A DNA stretch of 64,000 nt from Roseovarius litorisediminis. Lineage in GTDB: Bacteria > Pseudomonadota > Alphaproteobacteria > Rhodobacterales > Rhodobacteraceae. A program made the translations under genes and the position numbers. Shown here one piece after another: positions 37,196 to 45,175 of the stretch; the stretch's first letter is position 1, and each line of letters opens with the position of its first letter. The notes beneath the pieces were generated by a model. The model was not told the origin of the DNA, ran no database searches, and saw only the letters and a list, made by a program, of their open reading frames with translations. Where the stretch lies: NCBI RefSeq assembly GCF_900172295.1, contig NZ_FWFL01000006.1, positions 1 to 64,000 on the forward strand, given 5' to 3'.

Positions 37196-38284
37196 TTAAG
37201 CCGCCAAAGCATAGGCTGCGGGCGCAATCAGCCCACCGTCTTCGCCGAAAATATAAACATGCGCAGGGTCCAGATAGACCTCCAGATCCTCCCCCAGTTT
37301 CAGGTCGTGCACACCGTGGATCAGCCCGACCCAACGTTCGCCCTGATGATCAAGATGTACAAATGTCTCTGATCCGGTCAGCTCGGTCACCATCAGCCGA
37401 GTGGTAAACACCACCGCCTCGGATGTGTGCTTTCCGATTTCAAGGTGATTGGGCCGGAACCCGGCAGCGTAGCGGCCATCGGGCAGGTCCGCCAGCACGC
37501 CGGTTGCCGGCGCATTCTGCCCGCCATCGAACATCAATTTGTTCCCGATCTTGGCGACTTTCAGGAAATTCATCGGCGGATCGCTGAACACCCGCGCTGT
37601 TGTGGCATCCACCGGTTGCCGGTACACCTGCGGCGTCAGGCCGAACTGCGTGACCCGGCCCTCCCATAACGTCGCTGTATTACCACCCAACAACAACGCC
37701 TCTTCCGGCTCAGTGGTTGCATAAACAAAGATGCTGCCCGCCTCTTCGAATATCTTGGGGATTTCGATCCGCAGTTCTTCGCGAAGCTTGTAATCCAGAT
37801 TGGCCAGCGGCTCGTCCAGCAGCACAAGCCCGGCATCCTTTACAAGCGCACGCGCCAGGGCGCAGCGCTGTTGCTGTCCGCCGGATAACTCCAGCGGTTT
37901 GCGGTGTAGCATCGGCGTCAACTGCATCAGGTCTGCGGATTTCTTCACCGCCGCGTCAATCTCGTCGCGCGACTTGCCCATCAGCTTTAGCGGCGAGGCG
38001 ATGTTGTCATAAACCGTCATCGACGGATAGTTGATGAACTGCTGATACACCATCGCCACCTTGCGGTCCTGCACGCGCATCCCCGTCACGTCCTGCCCGT
38101 TCCACAAAATCCGGCCCTTGGTCGGCGCATCCAGGCCCGCCATCAGCCGCATGATCGAGGTCTTGCCAGACAGCGTCGGCCCTAGCAGCACATTCATCGT
38201 ACCGTTTTCAAGGGTCAGGTCGGTGGGATGGATATGTACCCGTCCGTTGACCACCTTTGAAACCCCCTCCAGTGTCAGCGTCAT
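37196..38284 (-). CDS. glpS: Glycerol ABC transporter ATPase GlpS
   Basis: The second ATPase (362 residues). Walker A is degenerate: LGPTLSGKTSIM has Leu where a Gly-Ser run is usual. The signature [15 protein letters not shown] and the Walker B LVLLDEPLANLD are intact. It is complementary to GlpT, whose Walker A is canonical but whose signature is not, so each dimer may have one good composite site. A TOBE-like C-terminus follows. It lies between glpD and glpT. Confidence 0.9.
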   Translation of the reverse strand: MTLTLEGVSKVVNGRVHIHPTDLTLENGTMNVLLGPTLSGKTSIMRLMAGLDAPTKGRILWNGQDVTGMRVQDRKVAMVYQQFINYPSMTVYDNIASPLKLMGKSRDEIDAAVKKSADLMQLTPMLHRKPLELSGGQQQRCALARALVKDAGLVLLDEPLANLDYKLREELRIEIPKIFEEAGSIFVYATTEPEEALLLGGNTATLWEGRVTQFGLTPQVYRQPVDATTARVFSDPPMNFLKVAKIGNKLMFDGGQNAPATGVLADLPDGRYAAGFRPNHLEIGKHTSEAVVFTTRLMVTELTGSETFVHLDHQGERWVGLIHGVHDLKLGEDLEVYLDPAHVYIFGEDGGLIAPAAYALAA

Positions 38285-38300
38285 CTGACTGCCCTCTCCC

Positions 38301-39956
38301 TCATGTCGGCATAGCCGTGGATAAATCCACCGGCCCGCCGCCCTTGTGTTTCGTCATCCACACATCCAGCGCTTCAATCTCGGCTTTGCTCATCCGCAAA
38401 CCCAGCTTAGAGCGGCGCCAGACCACATCCTCGGCACGGCGCGCATATTCTTTGTCCATCAGCCAGTCGATCTCGCGCTCTGTAAGCGTAGCGCCGAACG
38501 ATTGCCCCAGGTCCTCCGCGCTTTTGGCCCCCCCCAGAATTACCGCGGCGTCAGTGCCATAGGCACGCACCAGTCGCTTGGCCCAGAAATCATCCAGGAA
38601 CGCATAATTCTCCTGCAAGTTGTCAACAAGTGTCGCCACGCCGTCAACTGCGAAATCCCCGCCCGGCAATGCCACGCCCGCTGTCCATTGCCCATCCGGC
38701 TTATCGAAATACGGCGCCAGCCTGGCCATCGCGGCCTCGGCCAGTTTGCGATAGGTGGTGATCTTGCCTCCAAAGACATTCAACAGCGGCGCAGGGCCTG
38801 ATGTTTCCAGCTTCAGCACATAATCCCGCGTCGCCGCCGTGGCCGATGTGGCCCCGTCATCATAAAGTGGCCGCACTCCGGAATAGGTCCAGATAATATC
38901 TTCCCTGGTCACCGGTTTCCGAAAATATTCCGAGGCGAAGTTGCACAGATAGTCGGCCTCTTGGGGCGTGCATTCAGGTTTGGCATTCGGGTCCTCGTGA
39001 TCGGAATCCGTGGTGCCGATCAGGGTGAAATCCGTCTCATAGGGAATGGCGAAAATGATCCGTCCATCCTGCCCCTGAAAGAAATAACACTTGCCGTGAT
39101 CAAACAACTTGCGGGTCACAATATGGCTACCCCGAACCAGCCGCACACCTTCGGTGGCGTTTACCCGCACGGTGTTGCGGATCACGTTTTCAACCCATGG
39201 ACCGCCGGCATTGACCAGCGCCCGGGCGTGGACCTTGCGCAGTTGCGCTGTGTCCTGATCCTCCAGCACGATCTGCCACAACGCGCCGTCACGCTCGGCG
39301 GACACAACCTTGGTGCGGGTATTGATAACAGCGCCACGGGCCTCGGCATCGCGGGCGTTCAGCGCGACCAGACGGCTGTCTTCAATCCAGCAGTCGGAAT
39401 ATTCATACGCCTTGCGGTATTTATCCTTTAGCGGCTTGCCCTCAGGGGCCATCGTCAGATCAACCGTGCTGGTCGCCGGCAAAATCTTGCGCCCGCCCAG
39501 ATGGTCATACAAAAACAACCCCAGCCGGATCAGCCAGGCCGGGCGTCGCCCGCGGGTCCATGGCATGATCACACTCAGCAGCTTTGACGTCGGTGTTTCC
39601 CCTTCAAACCGCATATCCTTATGATAAGGCAGAACAAATCGCATAGGCCAACTGATATGCGGCATTGCGCGCAACAGGGTCTCGCGCTCGATCAGCGCCT
39701 CGCGCACCAACCGCATTTCGAAATACTCCAGATAACGCAGCCCACCATGAAACAGCTTGGTTGACGCGGATGAGGTCGCCGAGGCCAGATCGTTCATCTC
39801 GGCCAATTCCACGCTCAGCCCACGACCTGCAGCATCGCGCGCAATCCCACAGCCGTTGATCCCGCCGCCGATCACAAACAGATCGACCGTATGTGTAGCC
39901 TTTGGCGTAGGCACCGACACCGCCCCCATTGTCAGATATGCCACCAAACGAACCAT
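38301..39956 (-). CDS. glpD: Aerobic glycerol-3-phosphate dehydrogenase
   Basis: FAD-dependent, membrane-associated enzyme that oxidises glycerol-3-phosphate to dihydroxyacetone phosphate and feeds quinone. Length is 551 residues. The FAD-binding motif is VIGGGINGCGIARDAAGRG near residue 28. The C-terminal helical domain is present. First gene of the leftward glp operon, divergent from glpR. An alternative ATG at 39929 would shorten it by nine residues; neither site has a strong ribosome-binding site. Confidence 0.94.
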   Translation of the reverse strand: MVRLVAYLTMGAVSVPTPKATHTVDLFVIGGGINGCGIARDAAGRGLSVELAEMNDLASATSSASTKLFHGGLRYLEYFEMRLVREALIERETLLRAMPHISWPMRFVLPYHKDMRFEGETPTSKLLSVIMPWTRGRRPAWLIRLGLFLYDHLGGRKILPATSTVDLTMAPEGKPLKDKYRKAYEYSDCWIEDSRLVALNARDAEARGAVINTRTKVVSAERDGALWQIVLEDQDTAQLRKVHARALVNAGGPWVENVIRNTVRVNATEGVRLVRGSHIVTRKLFDHGKCYFFQGQDGRIIFAIPYETDFTLIGTTDSDHEDPNAKPECTPQEADYLCNFASEYFRKPVTREDIIWTYSGVRPLYDDGATSATAATRDYVLKLETSGPAPLLNVFGGKITTYRKLAEAAMARLAPYFDKPDGQWTAGVALPGGDFAVDGVATLVDNLQENYAFLDDFWAKRLVRAYGTDAAVILGGAKSAEDLGQSFGATLTEREIDWLMDKEYARRAEDVVWRRSKLGLRMSKAEIEALDVWMTKHKGGGPVDLSTAMPT

Positions 39957-39982
39957 GATTCCGTATGTATCGTCAATAATAG

Positions 39983-39992
39983 AATGTTCGTT
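39983..39992. promoter_or_regulatory. GlpR operator half-site upstream of glpD
   Basis: AATGTTCGTT matches the half-site WATKTTCGWT of GlpR-type DeoR regulators. It is followed by a looser TTTCGATT. It lies 27 bp before the glpD start, in the glpD/glpR divergent gap. Confidence 0.55.
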
Positions 39993-40177
39993 TCATTTCG
40001 ATTTCCCTCGAAAACGTGCTTTCCAACTGGAATTCTCCTTTTAATCCAAGTGAGCCGGGAGCGAGCACTGTAAACCTTTCCATAATTAATTGGCCAAATC
40101 GCCCACACTTTAATTAAAACACTCGATTATTGGACCCATCCAGGAAATTTTGGCGCTGCCCTTGCGCAAACCGCAAA

Positions 40178-40198
40178 AACGAACATAATCGAACAATT
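40178..40198. promoter_or_regulatory. GlpR operator upstream of glpR
   Basis: AACGAACATA followed directly by ATCGAACAATT gives two tandem half-sites of the GlpR type in the same orientation, 20 bp before the glpR start. This suggests autoregulation plus control of the divergent glp operon. Confidence 0.6.
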
Positions 40199-40217
40199 AT
40201 CAGGCAGGACCCGCCCT

Positions 40218-40979
40218 ATGTCCCAGACTTTCCGACAGCCCGACATCCTTGAAATCGCCCGCGCCGAGGGCAAGGTCACGGTCGAAGATCTGGCTGAGCG
40301 GTTCGACGTGACCGTTCAGACCATCCGCCGCGACCTAACTGAACTTGCCAACGCCGGCAAACTTGAGCGCGTCCATGGCGGCGCCATCCTGCCCTCGGGC
40401 GTGACCAACATTCTCTACGACGAACGCCGCCGCCTGAATGAGGCAGGCAAGGCGGCCATTGCGCGCGCCTGCGCGCGGGCCATCCCAGATGGGGCCTCGC
40501 TGTTTCTTGATATCGGCACCACAACCGAGGCCGTCGCTCATGAACTGCTGGATCACCGCAATCTGATGGTTATGACCAATAACATGAACGTGGCCCAAAT
40601 CCTGTTGGCCAACAAGGAATGCGACATCGTCGTCGCCGGTGGCGCACTGCGCCGGGCCGATAACGGGCTGGTCGGCAACCTGACCGCACGCAATATCGAG
40701 AATTTCAAATTCGACTACGCAATCCTGGGCTGCTCGGCTTTGGACGACGACGGCGATCTGCTGGATTTCGACATTCAGGAGGTAGTGGTCAGCCAGAAAT
40801 TGCTACAATGCTCCCGTTCTACGTTTCTGGTTGCTGATCATTCGAAATTTCAACGCTCTGCACCGATGCGTATCGGCTCACTGCGCGACATCGACCAGTT
40901 CTTCACAGACCGGCCGTTACCTGCTGCCCTGTCCGAAAGTTGTTCTGCCTGGGACACCTCTGTTCATGTCACAGGCTGA
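40218..40979 (+). CDS. glpR: DeoR-family repressor GlpR
   Basis: Transcriptional repressor of glycerol catabolism (253 residues). An N-terminal winged helix-turn-helix (about residues 6-60, TVEDLAERFDVTVQTIRRDL) is followed by a sugar-phosphate isomerase-like sensor domain with DIGTTTEAVAHEL (near residue 97), which binds glycerol-3-phosphate. It is divergent from the glpDSTPQ-UVK operon, and two GlpR-like sites lie between them. Confidence 0.93.
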   Translation: MSQTFRQPDILEIARAEGKVTVEDLAERFDVTVQTIRRDLTELANAGKLERVHGGAILPSGVTNILYDERRRLNEAGKAAIARACARAIPDGASLFLDIGTTTEAVAHELLDHRNLMVMTNNMNVAQILLANKECDIVVAGGALRRADNGLVGNLTARNIENFKFDYAILGCSALDDDGDLLDFDIQEVVVSQKLLQCSRSTFLVADHSKFQRSAPMRIGSLRDIDQFFTDRPLPAALSESCSAWDTSVHVTG

Positions 40980-41104
40980 ATGCCTACGGGCTTGGCTATG
41001 CGCGGCAAGCAAAGAATAGCTATAGCCAAAATCATGACCAATGGCGGCCTTGTTGAGATACGGTTTAAAAAGCACGGGCTTTGAGTAAAGCTACCGAATT
41101 GGTC

Positions 41105-43114
41105 TTACAGCTCGTTCAGTGGAATATGACATCGGACCACATGGCCGTCCGCACCTGTCTGTGAGGGCGGTGTGTCCGTTTCACAGACGGAATCCAGTTT
41201 GCGTGGACAGCGGCGTTGGAAGGGACAGCCGCAGGCGGGCGGTGCCAACTCAACTACATCTTCGGCCATAAGCTTTGGCGCAACGTCTGGGTCAGGCTCC
41301 AGCACTGCGTTCAGCAGGATATCGGTATAGGGGTGCGATGGACTGCCATAGACGGCCGCCGCCGGGCCAACTTCGCAGATGCGGCCCTGATATAGCACCG
41401 CTACCCGATCGGACAGCGCGCGCACCACCGTCAGGTCATGGCTGACAAAGATATAGGTGGTATCCATGGATTTCTTCAGGTCGTTGAGCAGTTCCAGCAC
41501 CGCCGCCTGCACCGAGACATCAAGCGCCGAAGTAATCTCGTCACACAGAACAATCTCGGGATTGGCGGCAAAGGCGCGGGCCACAGCGACGCGTTGTTTT
41601 TCACCACCCGACAATTGCTCGGGACGCCGGTCAAGGTAATGCGAACCAAGGCGGACGGTTTCCAGCAATTCCACCGCGCGATCCTGCAGCGCCCGGCCGC
41701 GCAGATTGAAATAAAGCCGCAGCGGCTGGGACAGAATTTCAAGCACCGACTGACGGGGATTAAGGCTTTCGTCAGGATTCTGAAAAACCATCTGAATGCA
41801 ACGCAGTTGATCCGGGCGACGGCGTTCGACATTGGGTGTCAGAGGTGTGTCCGCTCCCATCAGGATTTGCCCGCCCGAGGGCGGTAAAAGCCCGGCGATA
41901 GATTTCAGGATGGTGGATTTTCCGCTGCCGGATTCACCCACCAACCCCAGGGTTTCGCCTTTGGCCAGGATGATGGAGATCCCATCAACCGTGGGCACCG
42001 TGGGAACAGCCGGTGGAAACAGCCGTTCGATCAGGCCAGAACGGGCATAGCTGATCGACAGATCCCTGAGCGTCAATGCGGTGTCGCCGCAGGCATCATG
42101 GTGCACCGGGTCGGTACCCGACCCGATGGTCGCAATCTGCCCCGTCTTTTCGGGATAAAAACAGCGGGTCACTTCGCCATGGGCGCTTGTGATCAGCGGT
42201 GGACGTTTGCTGCGGCACTGATCGTTCGCCAGCACGCAGCGCGGCGCAAAGGCGCAACCTGATCCGGTTTTGCCCGGGGTCGGTGGGCGCCCGTCCAGCG
42301 CGACGGGCAGATGGGTCTCCCCCAACCGTGGGATAGAGGCCAGCAACCCGCGTGCGTACGGGTGCAGCGGGTCAGTCAACACATGTCGCGTTGGCCCCTC
42401 CAGTACCACCTCGCCAGCATAAAGAACCTGCACCTTTTCGCAGACCCGGGCAATTACCCCCAAATCGTGGCTGACATAGACCATGGCCATGTTCCGCGTT
42501 CGGGCCAGCTCGCGCAGCAGCTCAAGGATATGGGCCTGTGTGGTGACATCAAGACCTGTAGTCGGCTCGTCCAGCAACAGCGCATCAGGCTCTCCGGCCA
42601 GGGCCATTGCGATCGCCACCCGCTGCTGCTGTCCACCGGACAATTCATGTGGATAACGCTGCATAATTGTCGACGGGTCAGGCAGGCGTACCTGCGATAA
42701 AAGGTTGATTACGCGGGCCTCATGCTCGGCCTCTGGTAGAGTGCAATGAAGGCGCAACGCCTCGCGCATCTGAGTCCCGATACGCAAGGTCGGCGTCAGC
42801 GACTGGCCCGAGTTCTGCGGCACCACACCCAGTTGCCCGCCGCGGATGGCCTCAAGCTGCTTGCGGGTGCGGTCGAACATGTCATCGCCGTTGAACAGAA
42901 CCTGCCCACCCATCCGCTGCAATCCACGCTTGAGAAAGCCCATCGCAGCCAGCGCCAGCGTGCTTTTGCCCGAGCCGCTTTCGCCGACAATGCCCAGACT
43001 TTCACCGCGACAGACCTGCAGGTCGACGTTGCGCAGCACCGGCAGCAGTGCGCCTGATCTGGCCCTGAAGCCTACTGTCAGGTTGCGGATATCAATCAGC
43101 GCAGGCTCGGCCAT
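41105..43114 (-). CDS. Peptide-type ABC transporter, fused double ATPase
   Basis: A 669-residue fusion of the two nucleotide-binding proteins of a dipeptide/oligopeptide importer (DppD-DppF or GsiA type). The first ATPase has [12 protein letters not shown] and [15 protein letters not shown]. The second has [12 protein letters not shown] and [15 protein letters not shown]. Both end in the cysteine-containing oligopeptide C-terminal motif ([14 protein letters not shown] and [15 protein letters not shown]). The start at 43114 overlaps the upstream permease's stop region. With the two permeases it makes a complete importer except for a binding protein. Confidence 0.9.
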   Translation of the reverse strand: MAEPALIDIRNLTVGFRARSGALLPVLRNVDLQVCRGESLGIVGESGSGKSTLALAAMGFLKRGLQRMGGQVLFNGDDMFDRTRKQLEAIRGGQLGVVPQNSGQSLTPTLRIGTQMREALRLHCTLPEAEHEARVINLLSQVRLPDPSTIMQRYPHELSGGQQQRVAIAMALAGEPDALLLDEPTTGLDVTTQAHILELLRELARTRNMAMVYVSHDLGVIARVCEKVQVLYAGEVVLEGPTRHVLTDPLHPYARGLLASIPRLGETHLPVALDGRPPTPGKTGSGCAFAPRCVLANDQCRSKRPPLITSAHGEVTRCFYPEKTGQIATIGSGTDPVHHDACGDTALTLRDLSISYARSGLIERLFPPAVPTVPTVDGISIILAKGETLGLVGESGSGKSTILKSIAGLLPPSGGQILMGADTPLTPNVERRRPDQLRCIQMVFQNPDESLNPRQSVLEILSQPLRLYFNLRGRALQDRAVELLETVRLGSHYLDRRPEQLSGGEKQRVAVARAFAANPEIVLCDEITSALDVSVQAAVLELLNDLKKSMDTTYIFVSHDLTVVRALSDRVAVLYQGRICEVGPAAAVYGSPSHPYTDILLNAVLEPDPDVAPKLMAEDVVELAPPACGCPFQRRCPRKLDSVCETDTPPSQTGADGHVVRCHIPLNEL

Positions 43115-43115
43115 C

Positions 43116-44009
43116 TCAGACAACCGCCTTTCGGCTGCGATCCAGCCCGAGGGTTTTGGCAAGTGCGTCAGCGGTCAAGTTGATCCCGATGATCAGCGAT
43201 GATAGGGCAACCACTGGCCCCAGCACACCCCAGGGCGCCAGCGACATGTAGACCCGCGCGTCAGCGATCATCAGCCCCCAGTCGGGCGTGGGCGGCGAAA
43301 CGCCAAAGCCCAGAAAAGACAGCGCTGAAAACCCCAGCAGCATCCAGGACCAGCGCATCGCGCCTTCGACCATCATCGTATCCAGCACATTGGGCATCAG
43401 TTCGCGCCGGACAATAGTCAACTGGCTGTGGCCACGCGCTCGGGCCGCCGAGATAAAATCACGTGCTACGACCTCATGTGTTGCCGCCCGTGCCACCCGT
43501 ATCACCGGAATGCCAAAGAAAAACGCAAGTGTCGGGATCAGAACATCGTTGCCAGTGCCGAACACCGTGACCAGCACCAACAGCGGCAGCACCCCCGGCA
43601 AGGCCAGAAACGCATCGACAAGGCGCATTACCACCTCGTCCAGCCAACCACCGCGCAAGCCCAGCAAAACACCGGTCAGCCCGCCCCAGATCAGCGCGGC
43701 CGGGGTGGCGATACCGGTCACGATCAGCGCCTCGCGCCCGCCCAGCAAAACCCGGGTCATCACGTCACGGCCCAAATGGTCTGTGCCCAGCCAATGGGCA
43801 GCAGAAGGATCGGCCAGGATGATGGCCGAATTCATTTCCTTGAAGTCATATGGCACGATCAGCGGGCTGATCAGCGCCAGCACAATATGCAGCGTCACCA
43901 GCGTCAGGCCGATACTGCCTGAGGGTAGCCGCACGACTTCTTGCAGGGTTGTCAAAACCCGCTGAAGGCGCGATTGAGCCGGTGCAGTGATGGGGGAAAC
44001 CTCGGTCAT
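43116..44009 (-). CDS. Peptide-type ABC transporter permease (DppC-like)
   Basis: A 297-residue inner-membrane permease with six spans. The N-terminal OppC-like region precedes the conserved LGTDHLGRDVMTRVLLGGREAL. The cytosolic EAA loop SAARARGHSQLTIVRRELMPN is near residue 190. It overlaps the upstream DppB-like permease by 4 bp. Confidence 0.9.
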   Translation of the reverse strand: MTEVSPITAPAQSRLQRVLTTLQEVVRLPSGSIGLTLVTLHIVLALISPLIVPYDFKEMNSAIILADPSAAHWLGTDHLGRDVMTRVLLGGREALIVTGIATPAALIWGGLTGVLLGLRGGWLDEVVMRLVDAFLALPGVLPLLVLVTVFGTGNDVLIPTLAFFFGIPVIRVARAATHEVVARDFISAARARGHSQLTIVRRELMPNVLDTMMVEGAMRWSWMLLGFSALSFLGFGVSPPTPDWGLMIADARVYMSLAPWGVLGPVVALSSLIIGINLTADALAKTLGLDRSRKAVV

Positions 44010-44965
44010 TGGCGCCTCGTCTGGTGGGTTCTGAGGCGCGGGTTCAGCATCATCGCCAGAATGTCTGCCACTAGGTTCACACCCACATAGGTGGCGGCCA
44101 CGATCAGGGTAATCGCCTGAATGACAGGCAGGTCACGGTCCGAGACCGCATCAACCAGCATCCGGCCAAGCCCAGGATAATTAAAGACAACTTCGACCAC
44201 AACCACCCCACCCAGAAGCCACGCGATGGTCAGGGCTATCACGTTGATGGCGGGCAACAAAGCGTTGGGCAGTGCGTGTGTCAGAACGATGCGCCAGTAG
44301 GGTACGCCTTTCAGCGTGGCCATCTGGACGTAGTCTGTGGCCATGACTTCGATCACCGAGGATCGCACCATGCGCATGATATGGGCGATCATGACAAGGG
44401 TCAGAACCACCGCGGCAAGCACGAATTCGGGGAAGAAATCAAGCGGCGGCGCATCGGCCGGTGTGATAACAATTGCAGGCACCCAGCCCAGCCAGATGGC
44501 GAAAATCAGAATGAGGATCGTGGCCGAGACAAAATCAGGTATCGTCATGGCAAAGATGGCGCCGGTGGAAAACAACAGGTCAATCGGCTTGTCCCGCCAC
44601 AGGCCGGCCACGGTGCCCAGAAAAATTGCCAAAGGAATTCCGACGCTTAGCGCACCTGCCGCCAGTAAAAGAGAATTGCGCACCCGGTAGCCCACCAGTT
44701 CGGAAATGCTTTGCAGGCCATTGGCAGACATGCCGAAATCGCCGTGCAGAACACCAACGGCCCAATCGGCGTAACGGGTTAACGCGGGTGCGTTCAGCCC
44801 CAGATCGTCGCGGCATTTGGCCAGCACCTCGCCCTGGGCATCGCGTTCCAGCACGGCGGTGCAGGCATCGCCCGGCAATGCCTCGACCCCGAGGAAGATA
44901 ATAACTGAAACAATCCAGATAGTTACCAGACCAAGCGCAAGGCGGCGAAGGAGCAATGAGGTCAT
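44006..44965 (-). CDS. Peptide-type ABC transporter permease (DppB-like)
   Basis: A 319-residue permease with six spans. The opening MTSLLLRRLALGLVTIWIVS is the usual DppB start. The EAA loop YVQMATLKGVPYWRIVLTHALPN is near residue 200. The frame is open back to 45136, but that extension has no family similarity and overlaps the palindrome cluster upstream. First gene of this three-gene operon; no binding protein gene is adjacent. Confidence 0.88.
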   Translation of the reverse strand: MTSLLLRRLALGLVTIWIVSVIIFLGVEALPGDACTAVLERDAQGEVLAKCRDDLGLNAPALTRYADWAVGVLHGDFGMSANGLQSISELVGYRVRNSLLLAAGALSVGIPLAIFLGTVAGLWRDKPIDLLFSTGAIFAMTIPDFVSATILILIFAIWLGWVPAIVITPADAPPLDFFPEFVLAAVVLTLVMIAHIMRMVRSSVIEVMATDYVQMATLKGVPYWRIVLTHALPNALLPAINVIALTIAWLLGGVVVVEVVFNYPGLGRMLVDAVSDRDLPVIQAITLIVAATYVGVNLVADILAMMLNPRLRTHQTRRQ

Positions 44966-45071
44966 GTCAGCCGGGCCTGTCCTTGTAAGTGCGGGGTCCG
45001 ACTCGGAGCCTAGCCCAAGCTTAATACCTTCGTCGAGCCCCTTGTCCGGATGGGGCGTGTGAACCATCGGA

Positions 45072-45155
45072 TTTCGTACGATGCGTACGAAACGTACGTG
45101 GATTTCGTACGCTGTTCGCAAGGCGTTCAGAAACAAGCGTACGTTTTGTACGAAA
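45072..45155. promoter_or_regulatory. Cluster of CGTACG palindromes
   Basis: Five CGTACG cores (45075, 45084, 45093, 45106, 45138) and one TGTACG (45147) lie within 80 bp. The first pair forms a perfect 9-bp inverted repeat, TTTCGTACG-ATG-CGTACGAAA (45072-45092). Spacings are 9, 9, 13, 32 and 9. The cluster lies between the stop of the large repeat-protein gene and the start of the peptide ABC operon, where an operator array would be expected. Confidence 0.65.
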
Positions 45156-45175
45156 TGAGCGGTAGGGGGGAGGTT

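Noticed and set aside
44966-45136. N-terminal extension of the DppB-like permease to 45136
   Set aside because: The extra 57 codons have no family likeness and run into the palindrome cluster; the ATG at 44965 gives the normal family start.
45072-45155. CRISPR or tandem repeat array
   Set aside because: The CGTACG words are short, unevenly spaced and palindromic without repeat-spacer units; an operator cluster explains them better.
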